Origin: Clostridia bacterium
Lineage (GTDB): Bacteria > Bacillota > Clostridia > Oscillospirales > Acutalibacteraceae
Reading direction: 5' to 3'
Length of the DNA: 49,468 nucleotides
Assembly (NCBI GenBank): GCA_017461005.1
Contig: JAFTZU010000082.1
Coordinates: 1-49,468 of the forward strand
Below, in pieces: positions 15,153 to 24,471 of the stretch (position 1 is the first letter of the stretch; each line of letters opens with the position of its first letter). The notes under the pieces are model-generated. The model did not search any database. It was not told the origin of the DNA and worked only from the letters and a program-made list of their open reading frames with translations. The position numbers were made by a program, and so were the translations under genes.

Positions 15153-16931
15153 ATGGAAAATCTCACTACTAACAAGAGCATTCTTGACTGGCTGCAGACA
15201 AGAATCGACCTCCTCCAGCCGGACAAAGTCGTATGGATCGACGGGTCCGAGGAGCAGATCCAGGCACTGAAAGACGAAGCCGTTGCCACCGGTGAGTTCA
15301 TCAAACTCAACGAGGAAAAGCTTCCCGACTGCTATTTCCACAGAACCAACCCGAACGACGTTGCCCGTGTGGAAGACAGAACCTTCATCTGCACCCCCAC
15401 CAAGGAAGAGGCCGGTCCTCTGAACAACTGGATGGATCCCGATGAGTGCTACAAGACTCTCGACGACATCATCCGCGGCAGCTACAAGGGCAAGACCATG
15501 TATGTCATCCCCTATGCCATGTGCAAAGTCGGTTCCCCGTTCGCAAAGTACGGCCTGGAAGTCACGGACTCCATCTATGTCGTCTGCAACATGAACATCA
15601 TCACCCGTATCGGTCAGCGCGTCCTCGATGCCATCGGCCCCGAGTCCACCGACTGGATCAAGGGTACCCACGCATCCTGCAACTCTGACCCCGAGAAGAG
15701 ATACATCTGCCACTGGCCGCAGGACAACACCATCTACTCCGTCAACTCCTGCTACGGCGGTAACGTCCTCCAGGGCAAGAAGTGCTTCGCTCTTCGTATC
15801 GCTTCCAACCTTGGCCGTCAGGAAGGCTGGATGGCTGAGCACATGCTCATCCTCGGCATCGAATATCCGGATGGCGACATCAAATACATCACCGCTGCTT
15901 TCCCGAGCGCCTGCGGTAAGACCAACCTCGCCATGCTCGTTCCCCCGAAACACTACCTCGACCTTGGTTACAAAGTCTGGTGTGTCGGCGACGACATCTC
16001 CTGGATCCGTAAGGGCCCGGACGGCAGACTCTATGCGGTCAACCCCGAGTACGGCTTCTTCGGCGTCGCTCCCGGAACCAACATGCAGTCCAACCCGAAC
16101 GCCCTCCTGTCCTGCCAGTCCGGCTCCATCTTCACGAACGTTGCCCGGAACCTGGATGACAACACCTTCTGGTGGGAAGGCATGCCGGACGCTCCCGAAA
16201 ACGGCGAAGACTGGCTCGGCAATCCCTGGAACGGCAAGACCTCCAAGGAGAAGGGCGCATACCCGAACTCCCGTTTCACCGCTCCTGCGAAGAACTGCCC
16301 CTGCCTGTCCTCCGAGTTCGAGAACCCGAACGGTGTCCCTGTGACCGCATTCGTGTTCGGCGGCCGCCGCGCGAAACTCGCTCCGCTGGTCTATCAGGCC
16401 AGAAACTGGCAGCACGGTGTCTTCATCGGTGCCGCCATGGGTTCCGAGACCACTGCCGCTGCAGCCGGTAAAGTCGGTGTCGTCCGTCACGACCCGATGG
16501 CCATGCGTCCGTTCATCGGCTATGACTGCGGTACCTACCTGCAGCACTGGCTCGACATGGGCAAGAAGGTCGACGAAGACAAGCAGCCGAAGATCTTCAA
16601 CGTCAACTGGTTCCGCAAGGACGACGAAGGTCACTTCATGTGGCCGGGCTTCGGTGATAACCTGAGAGTCCTTCTCTGGATCATCGCCCGCTGCGAAGGC
16701 AAAGTCGACGCTGTCGAGACCGAGATCGGCTTCCAGCCGAAACCGGAAGACATCGACATCGACGGCCTCGATGTCACCGTTGACGACGTCAAGGCTATGC
16801 TTGGTGTCGACAAGGCTCTCTGGAGAGAAGAGGCCGACGGCATCGAAGAGTTCTTCAAGTCCCTCGGCGACACCGTTCCCCAGGAACTGTACGACGAGCT
16901 TGCCACCCTCAGAGCGAACGTTGCCGAATAA
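15153..16931 (+). CDS. pckG: Phosphoenolpyruvate carboxykinase (GTP)
   Basis: 592 residues, start after AAAGGAGC. It interconverts oxaloacetate + GTP with PEP + CO2 + GDP. Family landmarks: the P-loop FPSACGKTNLAM (about 249-260) with the reactive Cys specific to the GTP enzyme, VGDDISWI (kinase-2 metal site), NPEYGFFGVAPGTN, and FVFGGRRAKLAPLVYQARNW. The ATP-type PckA lacks this Cys-containing P-loop, so the GTP form is clear. In a fermenter it may run towards oxaloacetate for CO2 fixation, or gluconeogenically; the direction is inference. Single-gene transcript between its promoter and terminator. Confidence 0.96.
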   Translation: MENLTTNKSILDWLQTRIDLLQPDKVVWIDGSEEQIQALKDEAVATGEFIKLNEEKLPDCYFHRTNPNDVARVEDRTFICTPTKEEAGPLNNWMDPDECYKTLDDIIRGSYKGKTMYVIPYAMCKVGSPFAKYGLEVTDSIYVVCNMNIITRIGQRVLDAIGPESTDWIKGTHASCNSDPEKRYICHWPQDNTIYSVNSCYGGNVLQGKKCFALRIASNLGRQEGWMAEHMLILGIEYPDGDIKYITAAFPSACGKTNLAMLVPPKHYLDLGYKVWCVGDDISWIRKGPDGRLYAVNPEYGFFGVAPGTNMQSNPNALLSCQSGSIFTNVARNLDDNTFWWEGMPDAPENGEDWLGNPWNGKTSKEKGAYPNSRFTAPAKNCPCLSSEFENPNGVPVTAFVFGGRRAKLAPLVYQARNWQHGVFIGAAMGSETTAAAAGKVGVVRHDPMAMRPFIGYDCGTYLQHWLDMGKKVDEDKQPKIFNVNWFRKDDEGHFMWPGFGDNLRVLLWIIARCEGKVDAVETEIGFQPKPEDIDIDGLDVTVDDVKAMLGVDKALWREEADGIEEFFKSLGDTVPQELYDELATLRANVAE

Positions 16932-16954
16932 GCACATCGCCTGAAACAGATTTC

Positions 16955-16985
16955 AAATCCCCGCCATTCGGCGGGGATTTTTTTG
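16955..16985 (+). terminator. pckG terminator
   Basis: AAATCCCCGCC (16955-16965) pairs with GGCGGGGATTT (16970-16980) around ATTC, followed by a T-run. Confidence 0.92.
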
Positions 16986-17453
16986 GTCGGGGAGAGGGCG
17001 CGTATATCGCGTTTCGGAAAAAAAGCCCGTCTCCGGGTCTTATTTCCTCCGCTGGAGGTTCTTCGGTGTTGCGTGCCCACTCTGTTTTCGGACCTTAAAA
17101 TCGGACTTTTGGTGAGACGAAAGACAGTTTCGTAAAGGGGCAAAACTTTACAAAAACTGTTAAACGACTTTCCGCAAATCGCCGAAAGGAATTTTCCGAA
17201 ATGGAAAAATAGAGGAAAATTCGGTGAAAAGGAAGAAAAAGGCTTTACATTTTGCGGAATCGTATTTTCCAAATTCGAAAAATCGGGTACTTTTTGACAT
17301 TTTTGACAGGGTTTTCAACGGGGGCAAGGTTTTTGCCTTTACAGGTTCGGATTGCGGAAACGAACTGCTGCAAAAGGCCGTGAAACGGAAGAAAAGTGCA
17401 ACGGCGGGGAGGACGGCAGGAAATCTTCCTTTGTAAAAACTTCTGATTGAAGG
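16986..17453. other. Gene-poor, AT-richer spacer with hairpins
   Basis: No convincing gene on either strand. At its left end GGAGA-GGGC (16991-16999) pairs with GCCC-g-TCTCC (17025-17034), one base bulged, enclosing the small hairpin GCG-TATAT-CGC (17000-17010). Further right lie short stems such as CCTCC-GCT-GGAGG and TTTTCC-GAAAT-GGAAAA. The base composition is clearly more AT-rich than the surrounding genes, with A/T tracts. A GTG-started 70-codon frame at 17224 has no ribosome site and unnatural composition. The stretch may be decayed sequence or hold a small RNA. Confidence 0.5.
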
Positions 17454-17481
17454 TTGACAATTGTCGGAAAGGGACTATAAC
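17454..17481 (+). promoter_or_regulatory. acpP promoter
   Basis: Perfect TTGACA (17454-17459), 16 bases, TATAAC (17476-17481), 45 bases before the start codon. This is one of the strongest promoters in the window, as expected for an abundant protein. Confidence 0.7.
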
Positions 17482-17526
17482 ATAAAAGTGTAATTATGAT
17501 CACTGCCCCACAGGAGGAATACTACC

Positions 17527-17757
17527 ATGGTATTTGAAACGATTCGCAAACTTCTCGCTGACCAGCTGGACATCGACGAAGACGAAATCACAATGGAATC
17601 CACTCTTCTCGAAGACCTCGGAGCCGACAGCATCGAACTGGTCGACCTCATTATGTCTGTGGAAGAAGAATACGATATCGAAGTCCCGGACGACGCTGCC
17701 GATGACATCCGTACCGTCGGAGATGCAGTCCGCTACATCGAGAACCTGGTCGACTGA
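17527..17757 (+). CDS. acpP: Acyl carrier protein
   Basis: 76 residues, acidic, starting after CAGGAGGAA. The phosphopantetheine attachment site is Ser35 in LGADSIELVDL (31-41). Helix II residues (ELVDLIMSVEEEY) fit fatty-acid-type ACP. It carries growing acyl chains in the type II fatty-acid synthase. It stands alone, without fab or plsX genes beside it, with its own strong promoter and terminator; a carrier for a specialised pathway is possible but the sequence is of the housekeeping type. Confidence 0.94.
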   Translation: MVFETIRKLLADQLDIDEDEITMESTLLEDLGADSIELVDLIMSVEEEYDIEVPDDAADDIRTVGDAVRYIENLVD

Positions 17758-17780
17758 CCGTTTCATTCGAAGCATTCCGG

Positions 17781-17810
17781 CCCGCGGGAGTCCCTCGCGG
17801 GTCTTTTTTA
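17781..17810 (+). terminator. acpP terminator
   Basis: CCCGCGGG (17781-17788) pairs with CCTCGCGGG-type arm (17794-17801; one wobble), followed by TCTTTTTT. Confidence 0.85.
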
Positions 17811-17811
17811 C

Positions 17812-17840
17812 TGGACGAACGCGAAACTATACTATATAAT
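17812..17840 (+). promoter_or_regulatory. proS promoter
   Basis: TGGACG (17812-17817), 17 bases, perfect TATAAT (17835-17840). The leader is only about 35 nt, so there is no room for a T-box. Confidence 0.5.
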
Positions 17841-17881
17841 ATAGCGAAACTATCGCGAATCATTTTGAAGGAGATCTATTC

Positions 17882-19324
17882 ATGGCGAAGCAGAAAAAGA
17901 TGGTGGAAGACATCACTTCCATGGATGTCGATTTTGCCAAGTGGTATACCGACATCTGCAAAAAGGCAGAACTCGTCAGCTATACGAGCGTCAAGGGCTG
18001 TATGGTCATCCGTCCCTACGGCTATGCGATCTGGGAACACATCCAGAGCATCCTCGACGGCTATTTCAAAGAGACCGGTCACGAGAACGTCAACATGCCG
18101 ATGTTCATTCCGGAGAGCCTTCTCGACAAGGAGAAGGACCACGTCGAAGGCTTCGCGCCCGAGTGCGCCTGGGTCACCGTCGGCGGCAGCGAGCAGCTCG
18201 AAGAGCGCCTCTGTGTCCGTCCGACTTCCGAGACTCTGTTCTGCGACCACTGGAAGGACATCGTCCAGTCCTACCGCGACCTGCCGAAACTCTACAACCA
18301 GTGGGTCAGCGTCGTGCGCTGGGAGAAGACCACCCGCCCGTTCCTGCGTTCCCGTGAATTCCTGTGGCAGGAGGGCCATACCCTGCACGCCACCGCGGAA
18401 GAGGCTATCGAGGAGACCGAGCGCATGCTGAACATCTACGCCGACTTCTACGAGAAGGACCTCGCCATCCCGGTCGTCCGCGGCAAGAAGACCGAGTCCG
18501 ACAAGTTCGCCGGCGCGGAAGCCACCTACGCCATCGAGGCCCTCATGCACGACGGCAAGGCACTGCAGGCCGGTACGTCCCATTACTTTGGCGATGGATT
18601 CGCGAAGGCCTTCGAGATCCAGTTCCAGAACAAGGACAACCAGCTGCAGGCTCCCTTCGAGACGTCCTGGGGCATGACCACCCGTACCATCGGCGCCATC
18701 ATCATGACCCACGGCGACGACAACGGCCTCTGCCTGCCGCCGGCCGTCGCTCCCATCCAGGCCGTCATCGTCCCGGTCGCCATGCACAAGGAAGGCGTCC
18801 TCGAAAAGGCGGCGGAACTCCGCGACCGTCTGAAGGACGCCGGTGTCCGCGTCAAACTGGACGACTCCGACAACAGCCCCGGCTGGAAGTTCTCCGAATA
18901 TGAGATGAAAGGTGTGCCGGTCCGCATCGAAGTCGGCCCGAGAGACATCGAGCAGAACCAGTGCGTCGTCGTCACCCGTCCCGACCGCGAGAAGACCTTC
19001 GTGTCCATCGACGACCTCGAGACCGTCATCCCGCAGAAGTTGCAGGAAGTCCGTGATGTCATGTACCGGAACGCCCTCGAGAACCGCGAGAAGAAGACCT
19101 ACCGCTGCAAGACCATCGACGAGATGAAGAAGGCCCTCGACGAACAGGGCGACGGCTTCATCCATGCGATGTGGTGTGAGAGCGAAGAGTGCGAGGACAA
19201 GGTCAAGGAAGAGACCGGCGCCGGTTCCCGCTGCATCCCGTTCCAGCAGGAGAACATCTCCGATGTCTGTGTCTGCTGCGGGAAGCCCGCACGCACCATG
19301 GTCCTGTGGGGCAAGGCCTATTAA
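17882..19324 (+). CDS. proS: Prolyl-tRNA synthetase, archaeal/eukaryal-like type
   Basis: 480 residues after GAAGGAGAT. It charges tRNA-Pro. Class II motifs are seen: [12 protein letters not shown] (motif 1 region), [13 protein letters not shown] and [22 protein letters not shown] (motif 2), and the [21 protein letters not shown] stretch (motif 3). There is no editing insertion between motifs 2 and 3, and the C-terminal domain carries a zinc-type Cys set ([14 protein letters not shown]) and ends with a Tyr. These are marks of the archaeal-type (ProS type 3) form, common in Clostridia. Lack of the INS editing domain implies editing in trans, if any. Confidence 0.95.
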   Translation: MAKQKKMVEDITSMDVDFAKWYTDICKKAELVSYTSVKGCMVIRPYGYAIWEHIQSILDGYFKETGHENVNMPMFIPESLLDKEKDHVEGFAPECAWVTVGGSEQLEERLCVRPTSETLFCDHWKDIVQSYRDLPKLYNQWVSVVRWEKTTRPFLRSREFLWQEGHTLHATAEEAIEETERMLNIYADFYEKDLAIPVVRGKKTESDKFAGAEATYAIEALMHDGKALQAGTSHYFGDGFAKAFEIQFQNKDNQLQAPFETSWGMTTRTIGAIIMTHGDDNGLCLPPAVAPIQAVIVPVAMHKEGVLEKAAELRDRLKDAGVRVKLDDSDNSPGWKFSEYEMKGVPVRIEVGPRDIEQNQCVVVTRPDREKTFVSIDDLETVIPQKLQEVRDVMYRNALENREKKTYRCKTIDEMKKALDEQGDGFIHAMWCESEECEDKVKEETGAGSRCIPFQQENISDVCVCCGKPARTMVLWGKAY

Positions 19325-19332
19325 GAAAATAC

Positions 19333-19413
19333 TTGCTTTCTATTGACTCGCATGCTAATATAATGCAGTAAGTTTAAAAGAAAGTGTTATGAAGAGTGGC
19401 TCCGCCGCTCTTC
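19333..19413 (+). promoter_or_regulatory. rimP-nusA operon promoter and leader hairpin
   Basis: TTGCTT (19333-19338), 17 bases, TAATAT (19356-19361), with an overlapping TATAAT at 19359-19364. A hairpin GAAGAG-T-GGC / GCC-G-CTCTTC (19391-19413) with a TCC loop follows, then ATTGTTT. Similar GAAGAGTGG-type stems before rimP are, from memory, usual in Firmicutes and fit attenuation near the nusA operon. Confidence 0.5.
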
Positions 19414-19468
19414 ATTGTTTATGCGATCCTTTAAAAAAGTACCCGGATCGCCAAAAAAGGAGACTGGA

Positions 19469-19954
19469 ATGGCCAACAAAAAACGCGGCGGCAACGTGAC
19501 GCAGATCGTCCGTGAGATCGCCGAACCTCTGGCAGCCGAACTGGGTCTTCGCATCTGGGACGTCCGGTTCGTCAAGGAAGGCGCCGAGCATTATCTGCGC
19601 ATCTTCATCGACCGGGACGAGGGCGTCTCCATCGATGACTGCGTCGACATGACCCACGCCATCGACGGGCCCCTCGACGAGGCAGACCCCATCTCGGTCA
19701 GCTACACGCTGGAAGTCTCGTCCCCCGGTGCGGAACGTCCGCTGACGAGAGACGAACACTTCGAACAGTTCCTCGGAGCGCCCATCATGGTGAAGCTCAT
19801 CCGTCCGCTCGACGGACAGCGGGAATGGAAAGGAACCCTCGACGACTATGACAGTGGCAACGTGACCATCACGACCGCGGAAGGGAAGACCTTCATCTTC
19901 AACAAGAAAGAAGCCTCATACGTAAAACTCGATGACTTCGAGTCCTACGTATAA
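19469..19954 (+). CDS. rimP: Ribosome maturation factor RimP
   Basis: 161 residues from the ATG at 19469, preceded by AAAAAAGGAGA; an upstream in-frame ATG at 19415 lacks a ribosome site. It acts in 30S subunit assembly. Family features: EPLAAELGLRIWDVRFVKEG near the N-terminus, LRIFIDRDEGVSIDDCVDMTHAID, and LEVSSPGAERPL, then a C-terminal SH3-like barrel (about 90-161). First gene of the long nusA-pnp cluster, 31 bp before nusA. Confidence 0.95.
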   Translation: MANKKRGGNVTQIVREIAEPLAAELGLRIWDVRFVKEGAEHYLRIFIDRDEGVSIDDCVDMTHAIDGPLDEADPISVSYTLEVSSPGAERPLTRDEHFEQFLGAPIMVKLIRPLDGQREWKGTLDDYDSGNVTITTAEGKTFIFNKKEASYVKLDDFESYV

Positions 19955-19985
19955 GGGATGACCATAAGAAAGGAAGCGCAACATT

Positions 19986-21071
19986 ATGAATCAGGAGTTT
20001 TTTGACGCCGTACAGCTGATGGCAGCGGAAAAGGGGATCCCGGTGGAATTCCTCTATGAAAAGATCGCCAACGCCCTCGTTGTCGCGGAAAAGAGAAACT
20101 ACAACGGCAAAGACGTCGTCTTCTGCGACATCGACCCCGAGAAGAAAGAGCTCAATGTCTATCTTCGCAAGAACGTGGTCGACGTCATCGACGATGAAGA
20201 CACCGACATCCTCGTCGAAGCCGCCAAGAAATACAAAAAGACCGCCAAACCCGGCGACATCATCGAGATCCCGCTCGATACGAAGAACTTCGGACGCATC
20301 GACGCCCAGACGGCGAAACACGTCATCCGTCAGGGCATCCGCGACGCCGAGCGCGGCCGCAACATGGAAGAGTTCAAGACCCACAACCAGGAGATCGTCA
20401 CGGCGAAGGTCTCGAACATCAACCCCATCAACGGCAACGCCACCGTCGAGATCGGCCGTGCCGAAGCCGTCCTTCCGAAGGGCGAGCAGATCCCCGGTGA
20501 AGAGCTGCATGACGGCGACCTCATCAAGGTCTATGTCGTCGATGTCAAGGAGACCGAGAAGGGTCCCCGCGCGCTCATCTCCAGAACCTACCACGGTCTG
20601 GTCCGCCGCCTCTTCGAGACCGAAGTCCCCGAGATCTCCGAGGGTACGGTCGAGATCAAGGAAGTCGCCCGTGAGGCCGGCTCCCGTACGAAGATCGCCG
20701 TCACCAGCGCCGATGAGAAGGTCGACGCCGTCGGCGCCTGCATCGGTGCCCGCGGTGCCCGTGTCGGCAAGATCGTCGACATGCTGAACGGGGAGAAGAT
20801 CGACATCGTGCCCTACGATGAAGACCCCGCCCGTTTCGTCTCCAACGCACTGGCTCCCGCCGATGTCATCGACGTCATCGTCCTCGACGAGGAAGAGAAG
20901 TCCTGCCGGGCCATCGTCCCCGACGACCAGCTCTCCCTTGCCATCGGCAACAAGGGCCAGAACGCCCGCCTCGCAGCCAAGCTGACCGGCTGGAAGATCG
21001 ACATCAACCCGGAAAGCGGCAAGATCGAAGAGGCACCGGAAGAAGCTCCGGAAACCGAAGACGAAGAATAA
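19986..21071 (+). CDS. nusA: Transcription termination/antitermination factor NusA
   Basis: 361 residues. The N-terminal RNA-polymerase-binding domain (1 to about 125) starts [18 protein letters not shown]. The S1 domain spans about 130-200 ([20 protein letters not shown]). KH1 and KH2 follow, with [18 protein letters not shown] and the KH2 GXXG in [22 protein letters not shown]. The tail is short and acidic, without the two AR domains of E. coli NusA, as is normal in Firmicutes. It controls pausing and termination, and the leader hairpin upstream of rimP could allow feedback. Confidence 0.96.
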   Translation: MNQEFFDAVQLMAAEKGIPVEFLYEKIANALVVAEKRNYNGKDVVFCDIDPEKKELNVYLRKNVVDVIDDEDTDILVEAAKKYKKTAKPGDIIEIPLDTKNFGRIDAQTAKHVIRQGIRDAERGRNMEEFKTHNQEIVTAKVSNINPINGNATVEIGRAEAVLPKGEQIPGEELHDGDLIKVYVVDVKETEKGPRALISRTYHGLVRRLFETEVPEISEGTVEIKEVAREAGSRTKIAVTSADEKVDAVGACIGARGARVGKIVDMLNGEKIDIVPYDEDPARFVSNALAPADVIDVIVLDEEEKSCRAIVPDDQLSLAIGNKGQNARLAAKLTGWKIDINPESGKIEEAPEEAPETEDEE

Positions 21072-21096
21072 ACCTGAACGAAAGAGCGGTGAGACT

Positions 21097-21375
21097 ATGC
21101 CGAAGAAGACCCCGATGCGACGCTGTGTCGGCTGCATGGAGATGAAGGAGAAATCCTCTCTCGTGCGGGTCGTCAAGAACAAGGAGGGAGAGATCTCTCT
21201 CGACCTGACCGGGAAGAAACCGGGTCGGGGCGCCTACCTCTGTAAAAATGAGGAGTGCCTTCAGAAAGCGCGCAGGGCCAGACGGCTGGAACGGGAGTTT
21301 TCGATGCAGGTCCCCGCGGAAATCTATGACCGAATGGAGGCGGATCTCAAAAACGATGAACTCGCAGATCCTTAA
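21097..21375 (+). CDS. rnpM: RNase P modulator RnpM (YlxR family)
   Basis: 92 residues. The fold signature is PMRRCVGCMEMKEKSSLVRVV (6-26), with C10 and C13, and KKPGRGAYLCKNEEC. YlxR/RnpM of Bacillus binds the RNase P RNA and reduces its activity; this is recent family knowledge. It sits 25 bp after nusA, and its 3' end overlaps ylxQ by 20 bases. Confidence 0.92.
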   Translation: MPKKTPMRRCVGCMEMKEKSSLVRVVKNKEGEISLDLTGKKPGRGAYLCKNEECLQKARRARRLEREFSMQVPAEIYDRMEADLKNDELADP

Positions 21376-21676
21376 TATGTTCGGCCTTGCGAAGCGGGCT
21401 GGAAAGTTCGCCGGAGGCCATGACGCCGCATTCGAGTCAATCGCCAAAGGAAAAGCAAACATGTGCTTCCTTACGACCGACGCTTCGGAGCGGCTCAAAC
21501 AGGAATTCAGAGAGACCGTCCGTTACAAAGGGCGGCAGGTTCCGCTTGAGGAACTGGATTGCACGATGAGAGAGATACAGATGGCGACCGGACAAAAATG
21601 TGCGGTATTCACCGTGACGGACGCCGGATTTGCTTCGAAGCTCCAGGAGCTTCTTTCGAAGGAGGACAAGAATTAA
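21356..21676 (+). CDS. ylxQ: L7Ae-family RNA-binding protein YlxQ
   Basis: 106 residues from the ATG at 21356, inside the end of rnpM, the usual arrangement. [18 protein letters not shown] and [20 protein letters not shown] match the L7Ae/L30e kink-turn-binding family. It is a likely accessory ribosomal or RNA-structure-binding protein; the client RNA is not known with confidence. Its stop codon overlaps the infB start by one base. Confidence 0.88.
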   Translation: MNSQILNMFGLAKRAGKFAGGHDAAFESIAKGKANMCFLTTDASERLKQEFRETVRYKGRQVPLEELDCTMREIQMATGQKCAVFTVTDAGFASKLQELLSKEDKN

Positions 21677-24105
21677 TGGTCATCAAATACAGAGTACATG
21701 AGGTCGCGAAAGACTTCGATCAGAACACCAAGGACATCGTTGCGCTGCTCGGTCAGTTCTATGACGAACCGAAGAAGAGCATGACGGCCCTGGAGGAGGA
21801 TGAACTCAACACGCTGTTCGAGTACATCACCCAGAACAACCAGGTCGAGAACTTCGATGCCTATTTCGCGATGCAGAACGAGAAGCCGGCACCGAAGAAG
21901 GAGGCTCCGAAGAAGGAAGAGCCGAAAGCGGAGAAGAAGCCGGAGCCGAAGAAGGCGGAGGAGAAACCCGCTGCCAAACCGTCCGCTCAGCCCGCGAAGA
22001 AAGCGGAGAAGCCTGCCCAGAAGAAGGCAGAGCAGCCCCAGAAACCGAAAGTCGACGCCGACCCGCATCCGTTCCAGAAGCGGGAAAAGAAGAACAAGGA
22101 CGGCCAGCAGCAGTCCCGTACCCGCGGCGAGAGACGTACCGTCGATACCCGTACGCAGAACGTCGACCTCGAGAAATACAACGACAAATATGAGCAGATC
22201 GCGCCGCAGCAGCGCCAGAACGACCGGGTCAACAACACCCGTCAGAAGCTCAATCAGAAATCCAAACAGTACCGCAAACAGCGCGGTGTCCGTTCGAGAA
22301 AACGCGAGACCGAGCAGGAGCGTCTGAAGAGGATCGCGGCAGAGCGCGCCAAGAAGCAGATCACCATCCAGGTGGGCGAAGAGATCACCGTCGGCGAACT
22401 CGCTTCCGAGCTGCGTATGACCGCGGCCGAGGTCATCAAGAAACTGTTCGCGCTCGGCCAGATGGCCACCATCAACGACGTCATCGACTTCGACACCGCT
22501 TCCATCGTCGCTGAAGAACTCGGCGCCCACGTCGAGAAACGTGTCGTCGTCACCATCGAAGACCAGATCATCGATGACACCGAAGACGAAGAGACCGATC
22601 TTCTCCCGAGAGACCCGGTCGTCTGCGTCATGGGTCACGTCGACCACGGTAAGACCTCCATCCTCGACGCCATCCGGAACTCCAACGTCACGGCGGGCGA
22701 GGCCGGCGGCATCACGCAGGCCATCGGTGCGTACCGTGTCAACCTCGACGGCAAGCGCATCACCTTCCTCGACACCCCCGGCCACGCGGCGTTCACCGAA
22801 ATGCGTGCCCGCGGTGCCATGGCCACCGACATCGCCATCCTGGTCGTCGCGGCGGACGACGGAATCATGCCGCAGACCATCGAAGCCATCAACCACGCGA
22901 AGGCCGCGAACATCCCGATGGTCGTCGCGATCAATAAAATGGATAAGCCGGATGCCTCTCCGGACCGCATCCTGCAGCAGCTCACCGAGCATGAGATCGT
23001 CCCCGAAGAGTGGGGCGGCGACACCATCTGTGTCCCGGTCTCTGCCAAGACCGGCATGAACCTCGACCAGCTCCTGGAGTCCGTCCTGCTGGTCGCCGAG
23101 ATGCTCGAACTCAAAGCGAACCCGAACCGTGCCGCGAAGGGCGTCGTCATCGAGGCGAAGCTCGACAAGGGCCGCGGCCCTGTCGCCACCCTCCTCGTCC
23201 AGAACGGTACCCTCAAAACGGGTGACATCGTCGTCGCCGGTACCGCGGTCGGCCGTGTCCGTGTCATGACCAACGAACTGGGCAAACAGCTGAAGGAAGC
23301 CGGCCCCGCCGTTCCCGTCGAGGTCACCGGTCTTGCGGAAGTCCCGCAGGCAGGCGATGCCTTCGACGCCGTTTCCGATGAGAAGCTGGCCCGTGAACTG
23401 GTCGAGCAGAGAAAGCAGGCCATCAAGGAAGAGCAGTTCAATGCTCAGCAGAAGGTCACCCTCGACAACCTGTTCGCCTCCCTCAAAGAGGGCGAACTCA
23501 AAGACCTCAACATCATCGTCAAGGCCGACGTCCAGGGTTCCGTCGAGGCCGTCAGACAGAGCCTCGAGAAACTCTCGAACGACGAAGTCCGTGTCCGCGT
23601 CATCCACGGCGCCGCCGGCGGCATCGTCGATTCCGACGTCATGCTGGCCAACGCCTCGAACGCCATCATCATCGGCTTCAACGTCCGTCCGGAAGCGGAA
23701 GCCGTCGCCAACGCGGAGCGTGACGGCGTCGAGATCCGTACCTACCGCGTCATCTACGACTGCATCAACGATGTCCAGGACGCCATCAAGGGCATGCTCG
23801 CGCCGAAGTTCCGCGACGTCGACATCGGCCGCGCCGAAGTCCGCAACGTCTTCAAGATCTCCTCGGCAGGCACCATCGCCGGTTCCTATGTCCTGAACGG
23901 CAAGATCACGAGAGACGCCAAACTCCGCGTCGTCCGTGACGGCATCATCGTCGCCGAAGACGCCATCCAGTCCCTGCGCCGTTTCAAGGACGACGTCAAG
24001 GAAGTCGCGTCCGGTTACGAATGCGGTATCGGTCTGGAAAAATTCAACGACCTCAAGGAAGGCGACATTTTCGAAGCCTACATCACCGAAGAATACAGAG
24101 ACTAA
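21676..24105 (+). CDS. infB: Translation initiation factor IF-2
   Basis: 809 residues from the ATG at 21676, coupled to the ylxQ stop. Residues 1-52 form the N-terminal helical domain. A Lys/Glu/Pro/Ala-rich linker (about 70-220) contains repeated [14 protein letters not shown] units and a basic end ([16 protein letters not shown]). IF2-N2 follows ([21 protein letters not shown]). The GTPase domain carries G1 GHVDHGKTS (about 319-327), G3 DTPGH and G4 NKMDKPD. Domains II-IV bind fMet-tRNA and the 50S subunit. Complete and typical. Confidence 0.97.
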   Translation: MVIKYRVHEVAKDFDQNTKDIVALLGQFYDEPKKSMTALEEDELNTLFEYITQNNQVENFDAYFAMQNEKPAPKKEAPKKEEPKAEKKPEPKKAEEKPAAKPSAQPAKKAEKPAQKKAEQPQKPKVDADPHPFQKREKKNKDGQQQSRTRGERRTVDTRTQNVDLEKYNDKYEQIAPQQRQNDRVNNTRQKLNQKSKQYRKQRGVRSRKRETEQERLKRIAAERAKKQITIQVGEEITVGELASELRMTAAEVIKKLFALGQMATINDVIDFDTASIVAEELGAHVEKRVVVTIEDQIIDDTEDEETDLLPRDPVVCVMGHVDHGKTSILDAIRNSNVTAGEAGGITQAIGAYRVNLDGKRITFLDTPGHAAFTEMRARGAMATDIAILVVAADDGIMPQTIEAINHAKAANIPMVVAINKMDKPDASPDRILQQLTEHEIVPEEWGGDTICVPVSAKTGMNLDQLLESVLLVAEMLELKANPNRAAKGVVIEAKLDKGRGPVATLLVQNGTLKTGDIVVAGTAVGRVRVMTNELGKQLKEAGPAVPVEVTGLAEVPQAGDAFDAVSDEKLARELVEQRKQAIKEEQFNAQQKVTLDNLFASLKEGELKDLNIIVKADVQGSVEAVRQSLEKLSNDEVRVRVIHGAAGGIVDSDVMLANASNAIIIGFNVRPEAEAVANAERDGVEIRTYRVIYDCINDVQDAIKGMLAPKFRDVDIGRAEVRNVFKISSAGTIAGSYVLNGKITRDAKLRVVRDGIIVAEDAIQSLRRFKDDVKEVASGYECGIGLEKFNDLKEGDIFEAYITEEYRD

Positions 24106-24117
24106 GGAGGGTTTTCC

Positions 24118-24471
24118 ATGCCATCCCACAAGTCACAGCGTACCGCTGAGGACATCAAGCGGGAACTGGCGGTCGTCATGCAGGGCGTCAAGGACCCCCG
24201 CGTGAAGGGCAAGATCCTGACCGTCGTCCGCGTCAATGTCTCCAGTGACAGTACTTACGCGAAAGTCTACATCAGCGACCTCGCCGGCATCGAAGGCGCG
24301 AAGGAAGCTGCCGCGGCCCTCAACAACGCCGCCGGGTTCCTCCGGGGCGAGATCGCCCGCAACCTCCACCTGCGCAAGGCGCCGGAACTCAAGTTCATCG
24401 CCGACGACTCCATCGCCCACGGCATGGAGATCATCAAGGAACTCGAGACCCTGACAGGAGGCAAAGACTGA
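24118..24471 (+). CDS. rbfA: 30S ribosome-binding factor A
   Basis: 117 residues, start after AAGGAGG. KH-like fold, with RTAEDIKRELAVVMQGVKDPRV at the start and ELKFIADDSIAHGMEIIKEL at the end, both family hallmarks. It matures the 5' end of 16S rRNA. Follows infB by 12 bp and overlaps nrnA by one base. Confidence 0.96.
   Translation: MPSHKSQRTAEDIKRELAVVMQGVKDPRVKGKILTVVRVNVSSDSTYAKVYISDLAGIEGAKEAAAALNNAAGFLRGEIARNLHLRKAPELKFIADDSIAHGMEIIKELETLTGGKD

Noticed and set aside
17224..17436. 70-codon frame starting with GTG in the pckG-acpP spacer
   Set aside because: No ribosome site; the Lys-rich start and lack of any known motif look like chance in AT-rich DNA.
17841..17881. T-box before proS
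   Set aside because: The leader is about 35 nt; a T-box needs about 150 nt or more.
21673..24129. A very long open frame (818 codons) opposite infB on the minus strand
   Set aside because: Artefact of high-GC, C-ending codons: its protein is an Asp/Val/Gly-rich non-biological mix, and infB on the plus strand has full IF-2 motifs.
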